DNA of 64,000 nt, from contig JANEZZ010001897.1 of NCBI GenBank assembly GCA_026122225.1, forward strand, positions 372,001-436,000, written 5' to 3'. The notes under the pieces were generated by a model. That model was given only the letters and a program-made list of their open reading frames with translations, was not told the origin of the DNA and ran no database searches. This stretch comes from Heloderma charlesbogerti. Taxonomy: Eukaryota; Chordata; Lepidosauria; Squamata; Helodermatidae. Shown one piece after another: positions 1 to 12,100 of the stretch (positions are counted from its first letter, which is position 1; each line of letters begins with the position of its first letter). The translations under genes and the position numbers were made by a program.

Positions 1-541
1 TGAAGGAAAAACTGTAGGATTGTATACTGCAAGAATTACGAGGCAACTTTGACAGGAAGGTCCCAGGGCATGGTCTTAAGGCACATGAAGCAGCCACTTT
101 GCTGAAGCTAAGCAGGTCTGGGTCTGGTCAGTGTTTGGAGCAAAGACCACCTAGGAAACCCATGTGGCCATCTTGAGTTCCATGATGGAAGAAAGGTGGG
201 ATATAAATGTAAAAATAAAGACCAAATCTAGCTTTAAAGGCTATCTATTTTCATGCTCAGTGGTTGCTGATATACAGAAGAATAACCTGGAAGCATGCTT
301 TGCAGCAAGACTGATTGTTTATGGAGAGTTGTTGCTGTAATGGTTTCATCAAAGTTGGCCTGATGGTTCCATGCTATGGGGCTTTCATGAACACCACTGT
401 TGCCTAATTTGGCTCAGTTGAAGAAAGCGGAATACACTCGCAACAAAGAGAGCTTTCACCTGGGTTTTCCTTATCAGGAGTTGGGTTATCACAAACATCC
501 TGATCACCAGCTGTATAAAGTCTGCTTCTTCTTCATGGTCC
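1..541. other. IGF2BP2 intron sequence with a SINE
   Basis: Presumed intron of IGF2BP2 upstream of the terminal exon. It contains a 5S-derived SINE (about 62-228). No coding exon is visible on either strand. Confidence 0.5.
62..228 (+). repeat. 5S rRNA-derived SINE, copy 1
   Basis: Positions about 103-165 resemble the internal promoter half of 5S rRNA: GAAGCTAAGCAGGTC, a TGGTCAGT block, then AGACCACCTAGGAA. A tail GAAAGGTGGGATATAAATG plus an A-rich end follows. This is the structure of a SINE3-type (5S-headed) retroposon and not a functional 5S gene, because the 5' third is degraded. Confidence 0.65.
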
Positions 542-675
542 CTCACACCTAAGAGTTATGCACCTGTGCAGAATAGTCCTTCAGAACATTCTAGTGCTGA
601 ACAGAGTTTAGGTAGGAGTCCTGCCCACCTCCTCTGAGCACATTCCAGGCGTAGGTCCCGCCTGCCTCTCAGTTT
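542..675 (+). repeat. Left inverted terminal repeat of the DIRS-like element
   Basis: Pairs with 3544-3674 in reverse complement with roughly 75-80% identity by eye, longest clean block GAACAGAGTTTAGGTAGG. Confidence 0.75.
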
Positions 676-2035
676 CTTTTTGTCCACTGCAGCAACTGGC
701 AGCATTTGGAACATTCTCCACCTCACAGCTTTTCATACAAAATTTATCTGAGTCCCCTCCTCATTCTTCCTCTCCTTTCTCTTCTTTTTTTCCCCTCCTC
801 CTTTTCCCTCACTCTTTTCTGTGTCCATCTGGGGCTCATGGCCTCCAATGTTGTCTTCAAAAAGAGTACCCAGTCTGCTGGGAAGATACCACTAACCATC
901 AGACACTCTGCCTCAAGGAGATCCATGAGGTGGAGTCATACACCCACTTCCAGGCCTTTATGAGAAAGGCCATAAGAAATAGAACAGTGTGCCTCTGCTC
1001 CCTTCTGTGGGAACAAGCCCTCAAGGCAGCGGATATAGCCGTGCTGAACTGGCCACTGCACACTGCCTCCATTTGCAGGAAGCTGGCACTGGCCCTCTCA
1101 TGGCTTCTCACAGTGCCCCTACCCATGGAAAGCGCTGCAGGGCAATCATTCTGGTATTGGGAGTTCTGGCCCTCTAGCTGCTATCAGCCTTGCCTTCAGA
1201 CTCTGATCACAGCAATTCAACTCTGACCCGAGCACTCAGTACAGGCAGTCGAGATGAAAAAGGTCAAACCAGTCAAGTCCTGAAACAAATGCCCTGCCAA
1301 TCCCCGGGCGCTGGGACCAAAGAATAGAAAGAAAAAGACTGCTTACAGGATCAAATTGGACAAACCAGTGGCTACACACCGAAGCAACCACCCTCAGTCC
1401 CAGCAGTTGCACCTACTCATTTCCAGTCCCCAACACCGATTCTGGAGAAAATGCGACTCCCATGGGATCACAGCTCCTCTCCTCAGATAACATTCACTGC
1501 ATGGGGTCAGTATCAGAAGGCGAATCCAAGGAACACTCCCCCCTGGAACCCTGCCAGCCTTCTCCTTGGGACCGTTCTCCATATAGGGTTAGATCCCCTA
1601 GATACTGAGAAACCTTACCAGCCTTGTCTGGCTCATCCAGGAGCTTCCTCCATCATCACTACAGCATGCCATGAGTGTACCATCAACACTCTTACTTCAA
1701 CAGATCTCCTCCAGTCTGCTACTACAAGGAGTGCTCTCCACCACAAAAGCATCACTCCTTCTCCCAATGGTATCATGACTACCCACCGTTATTAGCCACA
1801 CCACTGACGTTCTCGTTCCCCTTATCATAGTGAATGATCAGATGGTGCCCCCAACCATGCACCACTAAACCACTTAATACACAGTTACCAGCAACTGCTC
1901 TGTTACCTGAATTTACCAGCTTGCTGTTCACTTTGTGCCCTCCTTTTCCAGCTAATTTCTTCCAAGACGTAGACCTTCCAAACCTGGAAGCCATGCCAGT
2001 AGCCACCACCCCAGCAGTTGTCAGTGATTTCACTA

Positions 2036-2165
2036 GCTAAAACTAAAAGGTCTGGGTCTGGTCAGTGCTTGGAGGGGAGACCACCTGGGAACCACATGTA
2101 GCCACCTTGAGTTCCACAGTGGAAGAAAGGCAGGGTATAAATGTAATGAATAAAATTAATTAATA
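2036..2165 (+). repeat. 5S rRNA-derived SINE, copy 2 (nested)
   Basis: Contains TCTGGTCAGTGCTTGGAGG and GAGACCACCTGGGAACC, matching the 3' half of 5S rRNA. The tail GAAAGGCAGGGTATAAATG then AATAAA-rich sequence matches copy 1 at 62-228. It is inserted in the interior of the DIRS-like element and so postdates it. Confidence 0.65.
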
Positions 2166-3543
2166 AAACTTCAGCAACCACTAACCTCAAACTACCTGCC
2201 AACTCCTGTTCCAAGAATAGCTCTGATTCGCCATCCTCTTCTCCTGTAGTGGCCTCTACCTCCTCCCCAGATAATATGTTGGCGATCCAAATCCTCTCTT
2301 TCCATCTGATGACATTAGGCCCTATGCAAAGGAGATGCTGCGAATGGCAAAATCCTTGGGGCTAAAGTTAGGCTCCACCAGTCCCAGATCTGGTATTTCA
2401 GAGGGTTCAACTGGACTTAGCCCCCCACCCTGGTAACTATTCCCATGCTCCCCACACTTTTACACATCAGTAAGCAATTATGGTCAAAACCTCCCACTCT
2501 ACCCCCTACATCGAGAACCTATACAGGGTTCAGGATGAGGTTGCTATTTCCTCTTTAAACACCCCACACCAAACTCCATAATAGTGGGGGCATCCTAATC
2601 CAAGACCAGACAGCGCCCCCACTCTGCTACAGTCAACTCAGAGGGGGGAAAATTAGACTCAATGGGGTATAGGACCTACTCTACCACAGCTCTAGCCCTA
2701 CGAGTAGCTAATTAAAAGACCTGCATAGCAGCCTACCGACAGTTCCTCTGGAAAAAGCAGCAACCTTTTTCTACTGCCTTCCAGAGAACGTACAAAACCT
2801 GGCAATGATACTCCTGGCCATAGCTCCCAGACTTGCCAGCCAACAAATCAACACGGCCCACCATATGGCCAACTAAGGTTACAAGGCTATGGCAGCCGCC
2901 ATATCACTATGACACCCATGCTAAGCTTCAAACACCAGGGCTTAACCAGGAGGATCTCCACGGTGGAGGATCTCCTATTTGACGGTGGAGGCTTCTTCAG
3001 TGCATCTACGGACAAAACCTTGGACCATGTTCACTAAATGAAAACATCCACCTGAAAGATGGGAATGGGAACCTAATCCTCTTCAGCTTCTATGACTTGT
3101 CCACATCCATATTGGCTGATTCAGCTTCAAACAGACCCTCTAAACCAGGCTCATATACCCCCTTGCAATACAGCCGACTCTTTCAGGGCAAACATTGACA
3201 CTCCACATGGGGTAAACACCCTGACCAATCCAAGTGTTGTCTTTGACTCTTGCAGAAGGGCCCGGCCATTGGCCTGTTTTTCTCCCAACAGACTGAGACC
3301 ATTCTTTGCCACTTGGGAATTCATTACCTTGATACATGGGTTCTCATCATTGATCAGGGTTACTCCATCGAGTTCAAAGACACTCTTCCTACAGGAATCT
3401 TCTGCACCACTCACCCTTCTCCAGTCCTCAAAGAAATTGCTGCGCTTATGAGCAAGGTCACGATAGAATCTCCTCTGCTCAAAACCCACTCTCCTCCCCG
3501 TTTTGATGCCTCGCCCTTTTATTCCTCCACTGCAGCAGACTCC

Positions 3544-3674
3544 AAACTGAGAGGCAGATGGGAACCACACCTGGAGCATGTGCGGAGATGAGCGGGACCC
3601 CTACCTAAACTCTGTTCAACGCTAGAATGTTGCAAATGACTGTTCTGTGCAGGCACATAACCCATATGTGTGAG
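3544..3674 (-). repeat. Right inverted terminal repeat of the DIRS-like element
   Basis: Reverse-complement partner of 542-675. It ends 97 bp before the IGF2BP2 terminal exon. Confidence 0.75.
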
Positions 3675-3771
3675 TTCAGAAATGACCACTCAAAGATCCA
3701 CAGTTAAAGTAAACAGACTGTCCTTTCCTTTTGTTTTTTGTTTACTAACAAGAACTTTTTCCTTACTATAG

Positions 3772-3867
3772 ACTGCACAGCGCAAGATCAGGGAAATTGT
3801 CCAGCAGGTGAAACAGCAGGAACAGAAACACCCTCAGGGAGCCCCTGCCTCACAGCGCAGCAAATGA
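3772..3867 (+). CDS. IGF2BP2: IGF2BP2 last coding exon (C-terminus)
   Basis: This is the terminal exon of insulin-like growth factor 2 mRNA-binding protein 2, a cytoplasmic KH/RRM protein that binds m6A-marked and other mRNAs. A splice acceptor (tttttccttactatag) precedes codon-aligned ACT GCA CAG. It encodes 31 residues ([18 protein letters not shown]... to ...SQRSK) and then TGA at 3865-3867. The start follows the end of the fourth KH domain, and the stretch is nearly identical to the human C-terminus as I remember it. Earlier exons lie outside the window, because no upstream KH-domain exon is visible in 1-3771. The preceding intron carries a 3.1-kb DIRS-like element ending about 100 bp before the acceptor. 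The gene is convergent with SENP2, as in human. IGF2BP1 and IGF2BP3 have similar tails, but the synteny with SENP2 fixes the paralogue. Confidence 0.92.
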   Translation, partial: TAQRKIREIVQQVKQQEQKHPQGAPASQRSK

Positions 3868-5200
3868 GGCTCCAAGATGCTAGCCAGCAACAACTGATGA
3901 ATGTAGCCCTTCCAACACCTGACAGAATAATCGGACCAGGGAGCAAACCAAAGACTATCTGGAGGCATCCAAGTCTGCCGAAGAGGCTGGGGCTCTGCAG
4001 AGGACTTACAGTACACAGGGAGTGGGGAAGGGGTGGGCTTTGGCCAGCAAGGGACTGCCTCCCTCACACCACAGCCTACATGGAGTCTGTCTAACAGTAC
4101 AACGCTATCCCTTTAGTTGGACTAACTTAGGCAGAAATTTGCAGACAAACCCATTCAGAACCTTTTCTGTACATGTGTGTACATACTAGGAAAGCTTTTT
4201 TTTTTTTACACAGTGCATGGGCTGCTGCACAGGACAGCATTAATATATTTTAGAATTAATATAGCTAACTAAACTAACTCCAGTCTTTAATTTCTTTTTA
4301 AACAATTACATTTTGTTTTTAGAAAAAGCAGGCTTTTCTAGACTAAAAGGAAAGAAGCTAGTTGATTACGGATCTCTAACAGAAAGTAGGATGGAGATGT
4401 AGGATTACCAGAGCAAAATTTAAGTGGGAATCAAAAGTGTAATATTTAGAAGGGCATTAGGAAGACCAATAACAGCTGCATGCCATCTTGGATTGCCTGT
4501 AGTGCCAACGGAAGGGATACCGTCTCGTTAGCAGAGGAATCTCTATGCATTTCTTTCTCCAGCTCATGTGATCTCTCTTTGCTTCACAGATCTCAAACTG
4601 GTTTTTGCATACAGTCTCTCCTTTTGTACCACCAGACAATGCAGTGCTCCAAGTAAACGCATTATGGAAAAGATAACAAAAGAACCACCCAGTCACAACT
4701 TCCACTTTGCTTATCAAAATGCCAAGCTTCAGTTATACCTAGGTTTCCTAGAGAGTGCGGGGGAGGAAAAAACACTTCACCCTACTTACAGGAAAACAGC
4801 ACACTTGGTACATTTTGCATGTAAGATGCTGCCACCAATACTTTGGGGAGTGGGTTTTTAAAATGGGATTGACAAGAGGGTGTTGGCCCAGGGCATGAAA
4901 ATTGCAACTTTTTTTCAAAAAAGAAAAGAAAAAAACAAACTACCTCAGGTGTTTTCATACCTCAGCACCTTGCTCTTGTGTGTCCCTTTTTGAGATTTTG
5001 TATGCCTTGTAAAACTGAGAGTTGGAGCATTTTTTATTTTTTTAATAAAAATGAGTTGGAAATAAATTTAGACAAACGACAGCTGCCAGGTGGAAGAAAG
5101 CATCATTCTGTATGATGACTATTCTGTATTATCCTTCTGCTAGATGAGAGTCAATGGCCTTGAAATATAATAATAAAGGATAGAAGTGCAAGAGACACTG
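3868..5200 (+). other. IGF2BP2: IGF2BP2 3' UTR (extent inferred)
   Basis: Non-coding sequence downstream of the IGF2BP2 stop, largely free of recognisable repeats. Candidate polyadenylation signals AATAAA lie at 5044-5049, 5061-5066 and 5172-5177. The end point is inferred; a longer UTR is possible. Short ORFs on both strands here have no recognisable homology. Confidence 0.5.
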
Positions 5201-6825
5201 GAGCAGAACTCCTGAGTTTGACAGGTTACACACACCATTAGAGTTTTTCTGTGCTAACAGATGGATGTTATACTGGTTTCTGTGAACATACCGTTGTACC
5301 AACAGACTGCAATGCCAGTTTTCTCTACTTCAAACAGTGTTCTGTGAAAAACAAAATATATCCAGCTAACAAGAGTCTGACCTCAGTAGTTTTATTTAAC
5401 AGCAAATGAAAAGTAGAAAAATAGGTGGTGTGCAAGCTACTACTCTACATCCTCCCTTGCTTTAACTAGAGGATGCTGTGCAGTCTTGTGAGGTCAATGG
5501 GTGGAACAGAAACAAGGGTTGTGTTTGTACAAGTACCTGGTTGACTTTCAGACTCATTTGCATTACAGTGGCATTTAAGTATCATTTGAGATAATTATCA
5601 CAACTACTGGTGAAGAATGTTTCAGTTGTTTTTCATCTGAAGTTTTCCACACAGGTGAACTTTAGCAAAGCAGCTTAGAACCAAAAAAAAGTAACAAGGA
5701 AAAAGGACTGAACCATGATGAACTGGTAGCCAAACAATGCACAGTATTTTAGGCTTACTGTGACAGAAAGGATTAACATATGCTAAAACAAAGTTTACGA
5801 AAAGGCTAATCTCTCACAGAATTAACTGATTTTGTAGCGTACTAGCTACATTATGCGCTAACTAACAGTGGGCAACTATGTTTTACGTATGAGTTTTTGC
5901 TTTAAGGAGAGCTAACTCTGCACACAAATAGCTGTTCTCACCTGCAGCTTCTTACAAGTGAAAGAGTTCCAACATCTGAAAATGCCCTATTGAAGTGAAT
6001 AGAAAAGCCCACTTGTGAAATTTCCGCATCTTGATTTGTGCAGCTTTCAAGCTTTTGTTTGTTGATAGTGCCATCAGAAAGTTATTCCCAGAGAACTAGT
6101 GCTTGTGTCATGTTTAATTCACACTATTAAAGACAACCGCTAAGGATGCCTATATTTTAAGAGCAGGCATAGTTGGTAACAGTCTTACTGTGCGCATTCT
6201 TGTACAAGTCTATTCAGAATTAAGCCCCAAAGAGTTCAATGGGATTTATATCCAGGTAAGTGTATACAGGACTTCAGCTTAAGGCATGGCCTCACTAAGA
6301 TACAGACTGGCCTACCTTACAGCCATGTTGTAAGGATTGAGATGTATGTGAAATACGTTGAACTACTTAAAAGGTTATATAAATACAACGTATTTTTAAA
6401 CAAAAGTTGAGCTCTTTTGATTAGCTTTATGCCAATCCAGTGAAGAAAAACTAACTCATCCTAAAATGCGAGTTTACATATCTTTATCTACAGCCCCCTT
6501 AAACACAAGCTACTTGAGATGTATTCCAGAGGAGGAGTGAAAGCAACTTTTACCAGATTTAACCCTGGCCCAAATGTTGCTGCTTTACCTTCTTGATTAC
6601 AGAATCATCTGCTTCAAACATACTTCCATTTAGGGCACATCCCTGTTTAATAGAAGCAAATGTCTGCATTGTTAGCCCATCAGCAGCCTGTGTCTGCCCA
6701 CTGTATTCTACTACACTAAATCCAGAAGAATTTACATTGTCATGCTTAGTATGGGGCTTTACATACATCTCTCTTTCACTGCTGTACTGGCCAAATGCCC
6801 AAAGTAACAATGATAACAGCTGAGC

Positions 6826-7067
6826 AATTATTATTATTCATTTATTGCATTTATATCCTGCCTTTTTTCCTCTTACAAGGAACCCAAGGTGGCTTACATT
6901 ATCCTCCTCTCCATTTTATCCTCACAACAACCACCCTGTGAGGTAGGTTGGGCTGAGAGCCTGTGACTGGCCCAAAGTCACCCAGTGAGCCTCCATGGCC
7001 AAGTGGGGACTAGAACCCAGATCTCCCAGCTCCCAGTCCAACACTCTCACCACTACACCACACTGAG
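6826..7067 (-). repeat. tRNA-derived squamate SINE, copy A
   Basis: Read on the minus strand it starts with a GTGTGGTGTAGTGGTGAGAG tRNA-like A box, then a GGTTCTAGTCCCCACTT B box, then a TGACTTTGGGCCAGTCAC core. It ends CCTCACAGGGTGG...GATAAAATGGAG and AGGATATAAATG before an A/T tail. Copies B (26693-26925) and C (40268-40503) share this structure. It is a retroposon and not a functional tRNA. Confidence 0.8.
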
Positions 7068-8222
7068 CAAATGTGATATTTTTTCCAAAAATGGAATATG
7101 TAACTGCAATAATTACTGCACTGCTATTTGCAAAGCACTGAATATGATCAGGCACAGAGAAGGATTGCTCAAAGCACTGAATAATTGAACACTGTCCATT
7201 TATGGGGCTCATAGCATTGCATACTAGGGTGTTTGCTGTAAGAAAGCCTCTGCTTGTGGATTCTGTTGAGCAAGAATCCAGAGTTCTGAAGTTAAGTGTT
7301 ACACAGCCTCATGTTTAATAGATGCCTTCCTTCTACTTGAAGAATGGAAAATGTTTAGGCTTTAGGGCAAACACCACTTCATCTGTACTGATCAACAAGC
7401 TGGTGATGAGCACATTAGTCATAAACTAAAGAGAAGGGGCATTAGGAGCTTCTTTAAGCATGTCCTGTACTCAGACCACAGCTCATTAACATTGTCTGCA
7501 AGGCTTAAGACGGCTCTCACCCCTCCCCGACTCCTGTATTCCCTACTAGAATGCAACAGTTCCTTCATCTTAATACAGACATGCAAGTATTATGATGCAG
7601 AAGGTTACTGTAGTTGCTATCCCTCACCCATAAATATATATGTGGTCAGAGAAAATAGTTGAGTTTGACCCATTCACCAATTACATTTTATTCCTCTAAC
7701 TTCTGCTCTACCACTTCAAACTTTCAAAACTGGTGTTACTGATCAAGTCACATTGATTTAAACCAGGTTTACTAGATAAATATTTATTTCCTTTTTTTAG
7801 TTAATGAAAGTATCTCAACATTCCAACACATGTCCATTTAAATACAAGAATGCAAATAAATAGTCTCATACAAAATTATAATTCTGTTAAATAAAGACTA
7901 ATCCCCATTAAAGGATTTTACAATGGATTTGTTACAAATCCAAAGAACGTTTCCATCTTTCCAAACCACTATAAATCCAGTTTTAGAAGAAAATAAGCTT
8001 TCCACTTCTAACAGGCAACACCTTGGTTTGGAGGATCAGAAACATGCCACAGATTAACACGCTCCCTTCTCTGACCTTGCACACCAATTCCTTCCTTCAT
8101 TTCTGGGTCTAACTATAGTCTGCCTAGAGCAGATGCCCTAGCAATGCATGATTAGACGCACCCAGAAATGGAGATCAGAACTGGCATAGGCATCAGTAGC
8201 ATGTTCCCCAGCAGATCAAATG

Positions 8223-8623
8223 GGTTGGATCCAGACCTAGTCATGCTTACTGGACTCATTAAAATCAATGGAACAACTTAGTCATGATTTCACTGAGTTT
8301 ACTGAAAGCATGATGATGGAGCTGTTCACACAAAACTAACTCACACTTGGTGGATGAGTGTGGATTGTTTGTTAAACTGGATTACCATGTTGTTCAGAAC
8401 GTAGCATGTTTTCCACAGGGTGGGTTATTGTCTGAATGGGTTCTCAAGGTGGCATGTTCAGGAAAAAAGGCAAACTGTAGGGTTAACAAGCTACCCTGGC
8501 TGTGTTCAGATAACAAGCTAACCCATGGATAAACAAACAACCCACAGTTCAAAACAACCTACACTCAACCACTGAGTGTGGGTTAGTGTGTTGTGTGAAC
8601 AGCTCCCAAGTCTGGATCCAACC
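8223..8623. mobile_element. Non-autonomous TIR element (GGTTGGATCCAGAC ends)
   Basis: The termini GGTTGGATCCAGAC (8223) and GTCTGGATCCAACC (to 8623) are perfect inverted repeats. An inner inverted pair with GAGCTGTTCACACAA (about 8319 and 8606) gives a nested foldback. There is no transposase. It shares terminal sequence with the element at 45988-46373. Confidence 0.7.
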
Positions 8624-8642
8624 TTGCCTTCAAAGCACAGAT

Positions 8643-8778
8643 CAGGGGTAGGCAACTGGGTGTTCTCCATATGTTTTGGACTACAACTCCCATCTTCCCC
8701 AACCATTAGCCATCCTGGCTCAGACAGATGAGAGTTGTGGTTCAAAACATCTGAAGGCTATTAGGTTGCCTACCCCTG
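8643..8778. mobile_element. hAT-like MITE
   Basis: Ends CAGGGGTAGGCAAC / GTTGCCTACCCCTG are perfect inverted repeats of about 14 bp around a CTACAACTCCCATC core. Related copies with CAGGGGTGGGCA-type or diverged ends lie at 22413, 36929, 49547, 60466 and 61474. Confidence 0.7.
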
Positions 8779-9123
8779 CCACAGGTAGTGAACCGCCCTT
8801 GTGAAGATGGCAATACATACTTTCTTCATGTCACTGAGGTCACTCCTTGTTCATCTCATATTCAATAGAAGACCACTTTTCTTTGACAGCCTTCCGCTAA
8901 CCTGGTACAACAAGTTTTCGCTGTTCATTCCTGTCTTAACTCATGTCTTAGCCCTTTGGAGGGAGAGTTTCAGGATCAAATACTTGCTCTTGAACTATGC
9001 CTCTGATCCAGACAAGAGGGTACTTCGCCTTCAGAGAGATAGAGGCACTAGACAGCGAACACACAACTTCTTTGTCAGCAAATGATGATATTGTACAAGT
9101 GCACCTACGCCAGAGGCCTGGTG

Positions 9124-9186
9124 TCATAGCAGCTGCTGATGAAGTATCTCCCACACCATCCTTTTGCGGTAGTAAGGCATGCGACA
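9124..9186 (-). CDS. SENP2: SENP2 exon 17 (C-terminus)
   Basis: Encodes [20 protein letters not shown] and then TGA. The last ten residues are identical to human. Acceptor TTTCTTTTTGCAG. Confidence 0.96.
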   Translation of the reverse strand, partial: CRMPYYRKRMVWEILHQQLL

Positions 9187-12100
9187 CTGCAAAAAGAAAA
9201 ATGCCTTGAAACACTCAGGGCATTAATTTAGGCAAAATTCCCTTTGTGCAGGAGTGAATGCATGAACCTCTGCCAGCTACTTAAGTGTTTAGTGCCACGG
9301 TTGATCTCTCTCTCCTTCACCTCCAGAGATGCACTTCTTTGCAATAATTTCATTATCAGTTTGTGTGTCATGAGCAAGAATTTTGGAAACATTTCCTAGC
9401 AAAGGAAAACAAGTCCCAGATGCATGCACGTGGGAACGGGCACCATAAGGTAAGCATCCACTTCCCCATGAAAGTATGGGAGACTTAGGTCCCAGAGAAG
9501 GCCTACTACAGTGCTAGCCATGAACAAAACCCTGTCTCAAGGTAGACAGAGGAGGAAAGGAAGGGGCCTTCCTGAAGTGTCAACTCACCTGTGTAAATTC
9601 AATGGGTTTATCCCTGGAGATAAAGTCTGCATATTTACAAGTAAACATACCACAGTCACTGCCATTCAACTGTTGTGGAATTTCCTGAGTGAGAGGAGGG
9701 AGGGAACAAAGATGCAAAGAAATATCCATTAGTTCCTTTTTACTTTATTTGAAACTGCAGGTTACTGAAATTTAAGGATTTCCAGAGGGTTAACCATGTT
9801 AGTCTGTTGCAGCAAAAACAATAAAGAGTCTTATGGCACCTTAAAGAGTAAAGACTAACAACTTTATTCTAGCAATCTGTCCACTTCATCATATGCATGA
9901 AGTGTTAACCTCAAATTAGTAGATTTATATGCACATGCTGGGGGTTTGAGGGGAGCATGTAAACTGCATGGTCACGGGGAACTGAAATGCAAGAAGTACC
10001 TGGGAACTACAGACCAGACTGACATTGATCCCTAGGAAAATTCTGGAGCAGATGATAAAGCGATCAATATGTAAGCACCTTGAAAACAATGTAGTGATTA
10101 CTCGAAGCCAACATGGATTTGTCAAAAACAAATCCTGCCAGGCTAATCTGATCTCACTTATTGATCAGGTAACCTCCCTTGTGGACTGTGGGAATGCTGT
10201 GGACATAATATATCTCGACTTCAGCAAAGCTTTCAACAAAGTGCCCCATGATACCCTGATTAGCAAACTAGCTAAAAGTGGGCTAGATGAAACAACTATC
10301 GGGTGGATCCACAGTTGGCTACAGAATCAGACTCAAAGAGTGCTTATCAATGGGATCTTCTCAAAACTGCAGGGTAACGAGCAGGGTACTGCAGGGCTCA
10401 GTCCTGGGCCCAGTGTTCTCCAACATTTTTATTAATGACTTGGAGGAGGAGGTGCAGGAAATGCTGATCAAATCTGCAGATGACACAAAACTGGACACGA
10501 TAGCTAATACCTTGGAAGACAGAAACAAAGGCATGTTTAGTCTTGAGAAGACTGAGGGGAGATATGATAGCACTCTTCAAGTACTTGAAAGGTTGTCACA
10601 GAGAGGAAGGCCAGGATCTCTTCTTGATCATCCCAGAGTGCAGGACACGGAATAATGGGCTCAAGTTACAGGAAACCAGATTCCGGCTGAACATCAGGAA
10701 AAACTTCCTGTTAGAGCAATACAACAATGGAACCAATTACCTAGGGAGGTAGTGGGCTCTCCCACACTGGAGGCATTCAAGATGAAGCTGGAGAGCCATC
10801 TGTCAGGGATGCTTTGACTTAAATTCCTGCACTGAGCAGGGGGTTGGACTCAATGGTCATATAGGCCCCTTCCAACCCTACTATTCTATGATTCTATGAA
10901 GTACAGACTGATAATTACCTTAACAGTTGTCATTCACAAAACATTGTTGGGTCCTATCGCAGGCATCATTGCAATGGTAAGCAGATTAGCATATGTACTG
11001 TGAGTAAAAAAACCTCTGTCCTCGTGCAAACCACACAATATAGAGTTGAATCTCTTGATGAATTGTAGTTCAGCAATTTCATGTTGAGGTTAACACTTCA
11101 TGCATATGATGAAGTGAACAGTGTCCATGAAAACCTATGATGTAATACATTTGCTAGTCCTTAGAGTTAAAGGTCTAACTCTACCTTTAGTTAGAGGTAG
11201 ATCCACCCTTCATGGATCACTGCCTTGTTGTGGCGAAGGGGCTTGCGTAACTCAGTGAAGCCATAAGCTATGCCGTGCAGGGCCACCCAAGACGGACAGG
11301 TCATGGCAGAGAGTTCTGACAAAATGTGGTCCACTGGAGAAGGAAATGGCAACCCACTCCAGTATTCTTGCCAAGAAAACCCCATGGAACGTATCACAAG
11401 GCTAAAAGAGATGACGCCGGAAGATGAGCCCCTCAGGTCGGAAGGTGTCCAATATACTACTGGGGAAGAGCAGAGGGTATTTTCAAGTAGCGCCAGAAAG
11501 AGTGAAGCGGCTGGGCCAAAGCCGAAAGGACACTCAGCTGTGGATGTGTCTGGTGGTGAAAAGAAAATCCGATGCTGTAAAGAACAATATTGTTTAGGAA
11601 CCTGGAATGTCAGATCAATGAATCAAGGTAAGCTGCAGGTGGTCAAACATGAGATGGCAAGATTGAACATTGACATCTTGGGAATCAGCGAACTAAAATG
11701 GACAGGCATGGGTGAATTTAATTCAGGTGACCATCATATCTACTATTGTGGGCAAGAATTCCTTAGAAGAAATGGAGTAGCACTCATAGTCAACAAAAGG
11801 GTGGGAAAAGCAGTACTGGGGTACAATCTTAAAAACGATAGAATGATCTCAGTACGAATCCAAGGCAAACCATTCAACATCACAGTAATTCAAGTCTATG
11901 CCCCAACCACTGATGCCGAAGAAGCTGAGGTTGATCGGTTCTATGAAGACCTATAACACCTTCTAGAACTAACACCAAAAAAAAATGTCCTCTTCATCAT
12001 AGGGGATTGGAATGCTAAAGTAGGAAGTCAAGAAATCACCGGGATAACAGGCAAGCATGGCCTTGGGGTACAAAATGAAGCAGGACAAAGGCTAATAGAG

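Larger units (their letters stand above)
542..3674 (+). mobile_element. DIRS-like retroelement, internally deleted, with inverted terminal repeats
   Basis: Two terminal repeats in inverted orientation, 542-675 and 3544-3674, align over about 130 bp when one is reverse-complemented; both carry CTCACAC near the outer end, GAACAGAGTTTAGGTAGG inside and CTCTCAGTTT at the inner edge. Inverted termini are typical of DIRS retrotransposons. The left two thirds hold proline/serine-rich broken reading frames that could be gag remnants. An open frame around 3250-3543 reads like the start of a DIRS reverse transcriptase domain (a WVL...GYSIEF block followed by an EIAALM segment) and then runs straight into the right repeat. 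The rest of RT, RNase H, methyltransferase and tyrosine recombinase are missing. A 5S-derived SINE is inserted at 2036-2165. The element lies in the last intron of IGF2BP2. The DIRS assignment rests on architecture and a short RT match; another foldback transposon is the alternative. Confidence 0.65.
5201..9123. other. Intergenic/3' UTR interval between convergent IGF2BP2 and SENP2
   Basis: No coding exon seen. It contains a tRNA-derived SINE (6826-7067), a TIR element (8223-8623) and a hAT-like MITE (8643-8778). The part next to 9124 should be the SENP2 3' UTR. On the minus strand, AATAAA candidates occur near 7785 and 7690, so the UTR may run to about 7.7 kb. Confidence 0.5.

Noticed and set aside
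103..165. Possible 5S rRNA gene
   Set aside because: Only part of 5S is present, with substitutions and a SINE tail.
6985..7212. Overlapping ORFs at 7.0 kb
   Set aside because: They lie in a tRNA-derived SINE and are translations of the repeat.
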